Source: Patulibacter sp. (lineage in GTDB: Bacteria > Actinomycetota > Thermoleophilia > Solirubrobacterales > Solirubrobacteraceae). Taken from it: 5,123 bases of DNA. The position numbers were made by a program, and so were the translations under genes. Below, in pieces: positions 1 through 5,004 of the stretch (its first letter is position 1; the number at the start of each line of letters is the position of its first letter). The notes below the pieces were generated by a model. The model was not told the DNA's origin and ran no database searches. It saw only the letters and a program-made list of their open reading frames with translations. The DNA is taken from the NCBI GenBank assembly GCA_023268575.1, contig JALRCL010000263.1, positions 1 through 5,123 of the forward strand, read 5' to 3'.

Positions 1-752
1 CGGGCCGTGTGCCGGGTGCCCGCCGACTGGGGCGGCTGCTCCCCCGCGTCGGTCGCGGCGCGCGCCGCGGGGCCGGCGGGACCGCCGGGGACGTTCGACG
101 CCTCGGCGGCGTCGTCGATCTCCTGCAGCAGCTCGTCGACCATCTCGATCAGGGCCGCGGCGCGGTCGAACTTCCGCGAGACGCGGGAGCCGGCCGCGCC
201 CTTGTAGCGGGACGCGTGCTCGAGCTCGGCCCAGACGTGCTGCAGCTGGGTGCGCAGCTGCACCTCCACGGTCGGCACGCCGTAGCCCTTCGGCGGGGTC
301 GGGACCTGCAGCGGGCGGCCCGGGTCGACCAGGACGTGGAGGCTCTGGTACCCGAACTGGCGCTCCGCGGCCGCCTCCGACCCCTTGTGGCGCACCTCGC
401 GGACCGTCAGCCCGTCGTCCTCGCCGATCGCCTGGGCCACGGCCTCGACCTGGGCGGGGAGGAACGTCACGACCCGCAGCGCGAGCTGGTCGGTCACCTC
501 GTCGACCGGCTCGTGGTAGCGCGGTCGGGCCGCGTCCTCCGGGTGCGGCAGGGCGGCCTTCTGCGCGAACGAGGACGGCGTCTTGATCCGCCAATGGACC
601 TCGAACTGGCCGGCCGGGATCCCGGCGCCGGCGATCAGCTCGCGCAGGTGGTGCTCCAGCAGCTCGCCGAGTCGGCGCAGGAAGGCCTGGTAGGAGGGGA
701 GCTCGTAGTGGGTCCGGGCGTGGACCGCGTGGTCGCGCAGCGAGGCGGGCAT
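1..752 (-). CDS. RelA/SpoT-type (p)ppGpp synthetase, small alarmone synthetase-like, 3' end outside window
   Basis: This is a GTP/GDP pyrophosphokinase that would transfer pyrophosphate from ATP to the guanosine 3'-OH to make (p)ppGpp in the cytoplasm. The visible 250 residues start at the ATG at 752 and run off the left edge. The ATP-binding loop RIKTPSSFAQK has R55, K57, S61 and K65 in the R-x-K-x3-S-x3-K spacing of the family. The DQLALR segment gives the metal-binding D88. GYQSLH (134-139) supplies the guanine-stacking Y135, and VEVQLRT (162-168) the catalytic E163 and R167. AELEH and YK follow at 175-184. No HD hydrolase domain precedes the synthetase, so this is not a bifunctional Rel. 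After about residue 215 comes a Gly/Ala/Pro-rich tail that continues beyond the window. The frame is open upstream of 752, but I saw no other start as far as the patatin stop. A GGAAGG lies 14 bases upstream, which is a long spacing. The patatin gene ends 52 bases upstream on the same strand, so one operon is likely. The family is certain; the subfamily (housekeeping or toxic) is not. Confidence 0.92.
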   Translation of the reverse strand, partial: MPASLRDHAVHARTHYELPSYQAFLRRLGELLEHHLRELIAGAGIPAGQFEVHWRIKTPSSFAQKAALPHPEDAARPRYHEPVDEVTDQLALRVVTFLPAQVEAVAQAIGEDDGLTVREVRHKGSEAAAERQFGYQSLHVLVDPGRPLQVPTPPKGYGVPTVEVQLRTQLQHVWAELEHASRYKGAAGSRVSRKFDRAAALIEMVDELLQEIDDAAEASNVPGGPAGPAARAATDAGEQPPQSAGTRHTA

Positions 753-804
753 CGTCGAGGGCCAAGCCTTCCAGAGCGGCCGGACCCCGGCCGTCTCCGG
801 CCCC

Positions 805-2211
805 TCAGCGCCGCCGCATCGCCCGCCACTCGTCGAGCACGACCCGCTCCCGGACCTCGGCCGCGCCGGTCGTGTCGAGCGTCAGGTCGTGGGCCGCGTC
901 GTCGCACCAGATCCCCGGGTGGCGGTCCAGCCACCGCTGGGCATCCGCAGCGCCCTCCGCGATCAGGCGCTCGACGAAGACCTCGTCGAAGAGCAGGAAG
1001 CTCAGGAGCTCGCCGCGCGCTCCCGTCCGGGCGCCACCGAGCAGGCGGGAGAGCACCGGCAGGTCGGGGTGACGCCAGCCGCGCAGGCCGGCGTAGCGCT
1101 CCTGGAACACCTCGTCGGCGATCCGGCCGATCCGACCGCGCTCGGACGGCGCGACGAGGGCGTAGGAGATGCGCCGGAACGCCGGCTTGCCCCGCGCGGC
1201 GCGCTCGGCGCGCGACCCGGCGTGCACCGCCCCGATGCCGCCGTCCTGCGCGAGGAACGAGTTGATCGACGCCATCCGGTGCACGTCGTCGGCGACCTGG
1301 TCGACGAGGAGGCCGTCGAGGACGTTCGCCGCGACGTCGGCGAGCCGCGCGCCGCCCGTCATCGTGCGCGGCGCCGCGGTGCGCGCGGCGAACGGCTCGA
1401 GCCCGATGACGATCACCCGGTCGGCCCCCAGCGCGAGCGCCGGCGCGAGCGGGGCGTTGAGCCGCACGCCCCCGTCGATGTACTGGTCGGCCGCCTCGGG
1501 CGGCGTCGTGACCTCGACCGGCGGGAAGAGCATCGGAATCGCCGCGCTCGCGCGGACGTGGTCGGGCCGCACCCCGTCGACGGGCATCCAGCGGAGTCCG
1601 TCGGTCGGACCGGCCGTCGGCGCCCGCCCGTCCGTCGTGTGGAGGAACCCGACCGGCCCACCGCCGCTGAGGGCGGTCGCGATGACGCACAGCGCCTCGA
1701 GCCGCCCCGCCGCCACGTTCTCGCGCGCGTCGCGCCAGTCGACCCAGCGCTCGAGCGAGGCGGCCAGCGGCCGCGCGTCGAGCAGCCCGGAGAGCCGCAC
1801 GCCCGGGACCTGCAGGAGCTCGCCGGCGGCCCGTAGCCCGCTCGTCAGCAGGGACGGTCCGAGCACCGGGCGGATGACGTCGTCCTTGCGCATCGAGCGC
1901 CAGGTCTCCTGGGCGAGCGCCGCCTGGTCGCTCAGGGGCAGATGCGCGACCGAGGCGAGGAACGCGGCGTTGATCGCGCCGACGGAGGTGCCGCACGCGA
2001 TCGCCGGTCGCTCGCCGCGCGCCTCGAGCGCCGGCGCCAGCACCGACAGGGCGCCGACCTCGTAGGCCCCGCGCGCCCCGCCCCCGGGGAGGACGACGGC
2101 GATCCGGCGGCGGCGGCCGTCGCGGTCGCCCGCCGTCGCGACCGGCGACGCGCTGGCGGCAGGCCGCCCGGCGACGCGATCGGCGAGACGTGCGGTGGTC
2201 GGTGCACCCAT
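805..2211 (-). CDS. Patatin-like phospholipase (NTE/RssA-type serine lipid acyl hydrolase)
   Basis: This 468-residue protein belongs to the patatin family, whose members hydrolyse acyl esters of phospholipids with a Ser-Asp dyad. All hallmark motifs are present. The oxyanion loop GGGARGAYEVG is at about 43-53. The nucleophile elbow GTSVG is at 74-78 with Ser76. ASAAIPMLFPP is at 221-231, and the catalytic Asp246 sits in YIDGGVRLNAPL. A Rossmann-like strand GADRVIVIGLEP follows at about 262-273. The C-terminal 200 residues form an extension beyond the minimal patatin fold, with no membrane segment or signal peptide, so the protein is probably cytosolic or peripherally membrane-bound. I chose the ATG at 2211 because the frame further up, to an ATG at 2361, encodes only low-complexity Gly/Ala/Pro/Arg sequence. 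The ribosome site is weak (GGA five bases before the start). The next gene on the strand is the alarmone synthetase, 52 bases on. The substrate is unknown. Confidence 0.93.
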   Translation of the reverse strand: MGAPTTARLADRVAGRPAASASPVATAGDRDGRRRRIAVVLPGGGARGAYEVGALSVLAPALEARGERPAIACGTSVGAINAAFLASVAHLPLSDQAALAQETWRSMRKDDVIRPVLGPSLLTSGLRAAGELLQVPGVRLSGLLDARPLAASLERWVDWRDARENVAAGRLEALCVIATALSGGGPVGFLHTTDGRAPTAGPTDGLRWMPVDGVRPDHVRASAAIPMLFPPVEVTTPPEAADQYIDGGVRLNAPLAPALALGADRVIVIGLEPFAARTAAPRTMTGGARLADVAANVLDGLLVDQVADDVHRMASINSFLAQDGGIGAVHAGSRAERAARGKPAFRRISYALVAPSERGRIGRIADEVFQERYAGLRGWRHPDLPVLSRLLGGARTGARGELLSFLLFDEVFVERLIAEGAADAQRWLDRHPGIWCDDAAHDLTLDTTGAAEVRERVVLDEWRAMRRR

Positions 2212-2234
2212 CCCGATCCAGGGTCGCGCCTGCC

Positions 2235-2256
2235 GCGGGCCGGCCGATTGGCCCGC
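2235..2256 (-). other. GC hairpin in the patatin upstream region
   Basis: Arms 2235-2241 (GCGGGCC) and 2250-2256 (GGCCCGC) are perfectly complementary around an 8-base loop. The hairpin starts 24 bases before the patatin start codon, so it would lie in the 5' leader if transcription starts upstream. No TAnnnT -10 box is visible on the minus strand between 2212 and 2509, so where this transcript starts is unclear. In DNA this GC-rich, such short stems also arise by chance. Confidence 0.3.
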
Positions 2257-2329
2257 TGGAGCGGAACGGCGACCACCGTCCCGCCCCGGCGGCGTCCGTG
2301 CGCCCGCGCCGCGGGGTACCGGTCCTCCG

Positions 2330-2345
2330 CCGGCTCGCGAGCCGG
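2330..2345. repeat. Perfect 16-bp palindrome, possible operator
   Basis: The sequence CCGGCTCGCGAGCCGG equals its own reverse complement over all 16 bases, with no spacer. It lies 118 bases upstream of the patatin start, in non-coding sequence. A perfect two-fold site of this length suits a dimeric transcription factor, or it could form a cruciform or a small RNA hairpin. The assignment as an operator is inference. Confidence 0.35.
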
Positions 2346-2430
2346 TCGCCGACGAGCGCACGGACCGCGACCCCCGGATCGTGGCCGCCCCGGACGCGCG
2401 ACAGCCGGTCGGGGACGCCCGAAGACGACG

Positions 2431-2463
2431 ACGGCCCGCCGGTCGCGAGGATCGGCGGGCCGT
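2431..2463 (-). terminator. Strong hairpin, candidate terminator of the glycosidase gene
   Basis: Arms 2431-2441 (ACGGCCCGCCG) and 2453-2463 (CGGCGGGCCGT) pair perfectly over 11 bp around an 11-base loop. On the minus strand it begins 46 bases after the glycosidase stop codon and is followed by CGTCGTCTTC, which is only mildly T-rich. This fits the weak-tail or tail-less intrinsic terminators often found in high-GC actinobacteria. It would separate glycosidase transcription from the patatin gene downstream. The symmetric stem could also act on the other strand. Confidence 0.5.
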
Positions 2464-2467
2464 GCGG

Positions 2468-2496
2468 CGACCCCGGCGGCGGGCGCCGCCGGGTCG
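2468..2496 (-). terminator. Second hairpin directly after the glycosidase stop codon
   Basis: Bases 2472-2480 pair with 2485-2493 (nine GC pairs around a four-base loop). After one bulged base at 2471, 2468-2470 pair with 2494-2496. The structure starts 13 bases after the stop codon of the gene ending at 2510 and is followed closely by the hairpin at 2431-2463. Together they form a tandem terminator or an mRNA 3'-end stabiliser. There is no T-tract, so which hairpin terminates, if either, cannot be told. Confidence 0.4.
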
Positions 2497-2509
2497 GTCC
2501 GTCGTCGAG

Positions 2510-3604
2510 CTACTTCAGGGCCTTGAACGTGTTCCAGACCGGGTACGGCGTGCCGGTCGAGCTCTGGAGGCCCGAACGGAAGTTGTCGGCCGGGTTGGCC
2601 GGGTTGCGCAGGATGTACCAGGTGAACGACTTGATCCCGGCCTTCTTCGCCGAGTTCCAGGCGCTCTTCGTGTACTTCGCGACCGTCGCCTGGCTGAACT
2701 TGTTGTTCGGCGCCTCGGTCCGGTAGGCGAACTCGGAGATGTGGATGTTCCGCGCGGCCGTCGAGCTCAGGCGCTTGGCCTTCACGAGCTTCTTCAGCTG
2801 GCTCTTGATCTCGGTGAGGTTGCCGTGGACCCACCAGTCCTTGCGCGACTTCGACGGCTTCTTCGTCGGCGCGTAGTCGAAGTCGTAGGTGTGGAGGGTG
2901 AACCCGTCACCGAGGAGCTTCGTGCGGCACGCCTTCGAGTTCGAGGACGGCTTGTAGTTGCTCTTCAGGCAGAGCGCGGTGCGGAAGAACGCGCCCGGGT
3001 TCGACGACTTGCCGGTGGCGTTGCGGACGTTCGGGGCCGTCTCGCCGACGAAGACCTTCGCGCCCTTGTCGGACTTCTTCAGCGCCTTGTACACCCGGTT
3101 GGAGAACGCCGGCCACTGCTTGGCGCGCTTCTGCGGCCAGGTGGTGCCGTAGTTCGGCTCGTTCCAGGTGAGGTAGCCGTAGACCGGCTTGTCCTTGATC
3201 GCGGAGGCGAGCGACTGGAAGTACCAGATGTAGTTCTTCTGGAAGGTCGAGGAGACCTTCGAGCTCGCGCTCTTGCCGCGGAAGTTGCCCTGGTAGAGGC
3301 CGATGAGGAGCTTCGCGCCCGCGGCCCGGCCCTCGTCGATCGCGCGGCTGACGCGGGTGACGGTCACCGGATCGACCTGGCTGGCGCCGGGATCCCACCG
3401 TGGGACCACGCGGACGACCTTGACCCGGGCCTCCTTCGCGGCGGACCAGAACGCCGCGCGGGTGGCGGCGTTGTCGGACAGGACCATCGAGTCGTCCTCG
3501 AGGCCCTTCTGCATCGCGTTGGCCGGTGCGGCCACGCCACCGGCGATCGCGCCCGCGGTCAGCAGCGGCACGACGGTGCGCCGCATCATCGTCGTCTTCA
3601 GCAT
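2510..3604 (-). CDS. Secreted TIM-barrel glycoside hydrolase-like protein (clan GH-A type)
   Basis: This 364-residue exported protein looks like a retaining glycosidase of clan GH-A (GH5/GH39-like); the exact family and sugar substrate are not recognisable by eye. Residues 1-30 are a Sec signal peptide: basic MRR, the hydrophobic run VVPLLTAGAIAGGVAA, and cleavage after ANA. The mature part opens with VRVVPRWDP (64-72), a first-strand pattern of GH-A barrels. WNEPN (147-151) supplies the likely acid/base E149, LHTY (237-240) is a strand-6-like motif, ISEFAY (289-294) supplies the likely nucleophile E291, and WY at 329-330 is strand-8-like. Cys212 and Cys226 could form a disulfide. There are about 39 lysines against about 21 acidic residues, so the protein is strongly basic, which is unusual in DNA this GC-rich. 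The ATG at 3604 is chosen because GGAG lies five bases upstream and the signal peptide starts there; the ATG at 3664 would add a 20-residue non-signal prefix. Confidence 0.82.
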   Translation of the reverse strand: MLKTTMMRRTVVPLLTAGAIAGGVAAPANAMQKGLEDDSMVLSDNAATRAAFWSAAKEARVKVVRVVPRWDPGASQVDPVTVTRVSRAIDEGRAAGAKLLIGLYQGNFRGKSASSKVSSTFQKNYIWYFQSLASAIKDKPVYGYLTWNEPNYGTTWPQKRAKQWPAFSNRVYKALKKSDKGAKVFVGETAPNVRNATGKSSNPGAFFRTALCLKSNYKPSSNSKACRTKLLGDGFTLHTYDFDYAPTKKPSKSRKDWWVHGNLTEIKSQLKKLVKAKRLSSTAARNIHISEFAYRTEAPNNKFSQATVAKYTKSAWNSAKKAGIKSFTWYILRNPANPADNFRSGLQSSTGTPYPVWNTFKALK

Positions 3605-3609
3605 CGGTT

Positions 3610-3613
3610 CTCC
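3610..3613 (-). promoter_or_regulatory. Shine-Dalgarno fixing the glycosidase start
   Basis: GGAG on the minus strand (within ACGGAGAACCG) lies five bases before the ATG at 3604. This is the clearest ribosome-binding site in the window, and it decides between the two in-frame ATGs at 3604 and 3664. Confidence 0.75.
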
Positions 3614-3638
3614 GTGGTGTTCCTGGGGGATGGCTCGT

Positions 3639-3675
3639 GCCGCCTCGCGGCGGCCGCGGGGCATGGTGCCCGCGG
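3639..3675 (-). promoter_or_regulatory. Two adjacent hairpins in the glycosidase 5' leader
   Basis: Arms 3639-3644 and 3649-3654 (GCCGCC/GGCGGC) form a 6-bp stem with a TCGC loop on the plus reading. Arms 3654-3663 and 3667-3675 pair over nine bases with one bulged base and a three-base loop. The stems abut and share base 3654. If transcription starts near 3700, both lie in the untranslated leader, 35-70 bases upstream of the start codon. No known riboswitch class is recognised. The rejected ATG at 3664 falls in the top of the second hairpin. Confidence 0.35.
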
Positions 3676-3706
3676 TTCGCGGCGGCCCTGGTCGTACCGT
3701 CGGCGC

Positions 3707-3712
3707 AGTCTA
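3707..3712 (-). promoter_or_regulatory. -10 box for the glycosidase gene
   Basis: TAGACT on the minus strand fits the TAnnnT -10 pattern of vegetative actinobacterial promoters. Transcription would start near 3700 and give a leader of about 95 nt. No good -35 box is visible at 16-18 bases; the nearest is a weak TCGATG at 3729-3734. Confidence 0.45.
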
Positions 3713-3835
3713 GAGGCGTCCGGCGCGACATCGAGCCGGTTCTCACGAAACCCTCGACGGGTGAACGAGTCGCGGTCGGCCCCGGAGCGCGAGGCGATCG
3801 ACGGCGTCCACCCGCATTCCCGTGGCGCAGCGGCC

Positions 3836-3841
3836 TAGAGT
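3836..3841 (+). promoter_or_regulatory. -10 box for a leaderless ybaK transcript
   Basis: TAGAGT matches TAnnnT and ends seven bases before the ATG at 3849. The predicted transcription start therefore coincides with the first base of the start codon, and no Shine-Dalgarno is present. No clear -35 box was seen. The same arrangement recurs before both downstream genes, which raises confidence. Confidence 0.6.
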
Positions 3842-3848
3842 CCCGCCG

Positions 3849-4313
3849 ATGGCGGGTACGGACACCCCCGCGACCCGGGCGGCCAGGGCCGCGGGGATCG
3901 CGTTCCGCGTCCTGGAGTACGAGCACGACCCACGGGCCGCGTCCTACGGCGCGGAGGCCGCATCGGCGTTGCGGATCGACCCCGCGCGCGTGCTGAAGAC
4001 CCTGCTCGTCGACCGCGACGGCCGACCGACGGTCTGCGTCCTGCCGGTCGCCGGCTCGTTGGACCTCCGCGCCCTCGGCAAGCGCACCGCGATGCTCGAC
4101 CCCGCCGCCGCCGAGCGGCTCACCGGCTACGTCACCGGCGGCATCAGCCCGCTCGGTCAGCGGCGACGGATGCCGACGATCGTCGACGCCTCCGCGACGG
4201 CGCACGACGAGGTCTGCGTCAGCGCGGGGCGTCGCGGGCTCGAGATCGCCCTCGCGCCCGCGGACCTCGTCGCGCTGACCGGTGCCACCGTCGCGCCGAT
4301 CGCCCGCAGCTGA
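3849..4313 (+). CDS. ybaK: Cys-tRNA(Pro) deacylase, YbaK/EbsC family
   Basis: This 154-residue single-domain protein is a trans-editing factor. The family hydrolyses cysteine wrongly attached to tRNA-Pro by prolyl-tRNA synthetase, acting in the cytoplasm. The fold signature is complete: HDPRAASYGAEAA near the N-terminus; VLKTLLV (48-54) with the conserved functional Lys50; TVCVLPVAGSLDLRAL (61-76); TGYVTGGISPLGQRRR (92-107), which holds the family GGISPLG loop; and GRRGLEIALAPADL (127-140). The length of about 155 residues is normal for YbaK. An in-frame ATG at 3822 would add nine residues, but it lies upstream of the -10 box, so the ATG at 3849 is preferred. The transcript is probably leaderless and divergent from the glycosidase gene. 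The neighbours do not suggest an operon role. Family members with other aminoacyl-tRNA specificities exist (ProXp types), so the exact substrate is inferred from the strong YbaK signature. Confidence 0.95.
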   Translation: MAGTDTPATRAARAAGIAFRVLEYEHDPRAASYGAEAASALRIDPARVLKTLLVDRDGRPTVCVLPVAGSLDLRALGKRTAMLDPAAAERLTGYVTGGISPLGQRRRMPTIVDASATAHDEVCVSAGRRGLEIALAPADLVALTGATVAPIARS

Positions 4314-4374
4314 CGGAGGCCATCGCCGCGACGGGCGCTCCGCGACGCATCGCTCCTCTCGACGGCAGCGACGT

Positions 4375-4409
4375 CGCCGGCCCTCCCCCGGCGCGGCCGG
4401 ACGCGGCCG
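4375..4409 (+). terminator. Weak tandem hairpins after ybaK
   Basis: CGCCGG (4375-4380) pairs with CCGGCG (4388-4393) around a seven-base loop. Immediately after, CGGCCG (4394-4399) pairs with CGGCCG (4404-4409) around GACG. The pair begins 61 bases after the ybaK stop and has no T-tract. It is a possible termination region, but stems of this size are common by chance in such GC-rich sequence. Confidence 0.25.
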
Positions 4410-4465
4410 TCGCGTCGTTCGCCCGTCCCCGGGCGTGGTGGTCCGTGCCCCGGGCGGCGGAGACC

Positions 4466-4477
4466 CGAGCCGGCTCG
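4466..4477. repeat. Perfect 12-bp palindrome upstream of the 4518 gene
   Basis: CGAGCCGGCTCG is a perfect palindrome lying 28 bases before the -10 box at 4506, just upstream of where a -35 element would sit. That position suits an activator or repressor site. It is built from the same half-site (GGCTCG/CGAGCC) as the palindrome at 2330-2345, but in the opposite orientation. The function is inferred only. Confidence 0.3.
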
Positions 4478-4505
4478 CGGCCGGGCGATCGACCGCGGTT
4501 CTGGC

Positions 4506-4511
4506 TACGGT
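4506..4511 (+). promoter_or_regulatory. -10 box for the leaderless gene starting at 4518
   Basis: TACGGT matches TAnnnT and ends six bases before the GTG at 4518, placing the expected transcription start on the first base of the start codon. No Shine-Dalgarno is present, and no convincing -35 was found at 16-19 bases. Confidence 0.5.
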
Positions 4512-4517
4512 GTCGCC

Positions 4518-4919
4518 GTGGCCTCGACCGTCTTCCGCCTCGTCTGCGTGCCGGGCGCGCTGAACAGCGCCCCGGCCGGCTGGGCGCGCGACCTCCTCAC
4601 CGCCGGGGGCGAGGTCGCCGTGCTCGTCGACGACGACGGCCTGCCCGCGATCAACGCGGTGGCTCGCGCGCTCGACGCAACCTCGATCTCGGTCGTGCGC
4701 AACGAGCCGTCCCGCGAGCTCCAGGAGCAGACGGTGATCGCCCACGCCGGCGATCTCGCCCTCGTGTGGGTCGCGCCCTCGTTCTCCGCGGACGCGGAGG
4801 CCTGGGCCACCGCGCGCCCGCCGATGACCCTGCTCGTCGCCGCCGACGGCCCGCTGAGCGACGAGGAGCGCGCCCGCATCGAGCGGTTCGTGCGCCTCCT
4901 CGGCGGCCAGGCCGCCTGA
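4518..4919 (+). CDS. Hypothetical small alpha/beta protein, 133 residues
   Basis: I do not recognise this family. The protein alternates predicted strands and helices: strands FRLVCVPG (6-13), VAVLVDDDG, SISVVRN, LALVWVAPS and MTLLVAADG, separated by helical stretches such as WARDLLTAG, AINAVARALDA and the C-terminal DEERARIERFVRLLGG. This looks like a complete small Rossmann- or flavodoxin-like domain with no signal peptide, membrane segment or clear catalytic motif. It is probably cytosolic. The coding assignment rests on this regular pattern, on acidic and aliphatic residue use that the opposite-strand frame lacks, and on the -10 box six bases before the GTG start. It lies 204 bases after ybaK and 85 bases before the next gene, and both flanking genes appear to have their own promoters, so it is probably monocistronic. 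The long minus-strand frame over the same stretch is Arg/Ala-rich shadow sequence. Confidence 0.75.
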   Translation: MASTVFRLVCVPGALNSAPAGWARDLLTAGGEVAVLVDDDGLPAINAVARALDATSISVVRNEPSRELQEQTVIAHAGDLALVWVAPSFSADAEAWATARPPMTLLVAADGPLSDEERARIERFVRLLGGQAA

Positions 4920-4950
4920 CCCTCCCGCGCCCGCGCCCACCGGCCGGGGG

Positions 4951-4978
4951 GCGACCGAGCGACACCCTCGACGGTCGC
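4951..4978. repeat. 7-bp inverted repeat between the 4518 and 5005 genes
   Basis: GCGACCG (4951-4957) and CGGTCGC (4972-4978) are perfect inverted arms separated by 14 bases. The pair starts 31 bases after the stop at 4919 and overlaps the candidate -35 box at 4968-4973. It could be a weak terminator for the upstream gene, an operator for the downstream gene, or chance. Confidence 0.25.
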
Positions 4979-4997
4979 GGGCACGGCGCTCTAGGCT
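4968..4997 (+). promoter_or_regulatory. -35/-10 promoter of the exported-protein gene
   Basis: TCGACG (4968-4973) resembles the TTGACN -35 box and lies 18 bases before TAGGCT (4992-4997), a TAnnnT -10 box. The -10 ends seven bases before the ATG at 5005, so the transcript is predicted to be leaderless. This is the best-formed promoter in the window. The -10 is also bracketed by short inverted arms, GGCGC (4985-4989) and GCGCC (4999-5003). Confidence 0.6.
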
Positions 4998-5004
4998 GGC
5001 GCCG

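Noticed and set aside
9..1265. 418-codon open frame on the plus strand
   Set aside because: It lies antisense to the RelA/SpoT synthetase and the patatin, both of which have full sets of catalytic motifs. The translated product is Arg/Ala/Gly low-complexity sequence.
635..1996. 453-codon minus-strand frame overlapping the patatin
   Set aside because: It is another frame of the same strand with Arg-rich, motif-less sequence. The patatin frame carries GGGxRG, GxSxG and DGG.
2262..2295. ECF-sigma-like promoter (GGAAC followed by a CG-rich -10) on the plus strand
   Set aside because: No plus-strand gene follows it, and in sequence this GC-rich the match is too short to mean much.
2212..2361. 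N-terminal extension of the patatin to an upstream ATG at 2361
   Set aside because: The extra 50 residues are Gly/Pro/Arg/Ala low complexity and would include the 16-bp palindrome in coding sequence. The ATG at 2211 precedes the fold at a normal distance.
3605..3664. Glycosidase start at the ATG at 3664
   Set aside because: It would put a charged 20-residue prefix before the signal peptide, and it lies in a predicted hairpin. The ATG at 3604 has GGAG five bases upstream.
2195..3838. 547-codon open frame on the plus strand
   Set aside because: It lies antisense to the signal-peptide-bearing glycosidase and runs through both flanking intergenic regions. Its composition is typical of GC-driven spurious frames.
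3822..3848. ybaK start at the ATG at 3822
   Set aside because: It lies upstream of the TAGAGT box that probably drives transcription, and the added nine residues are not part of the family fold.
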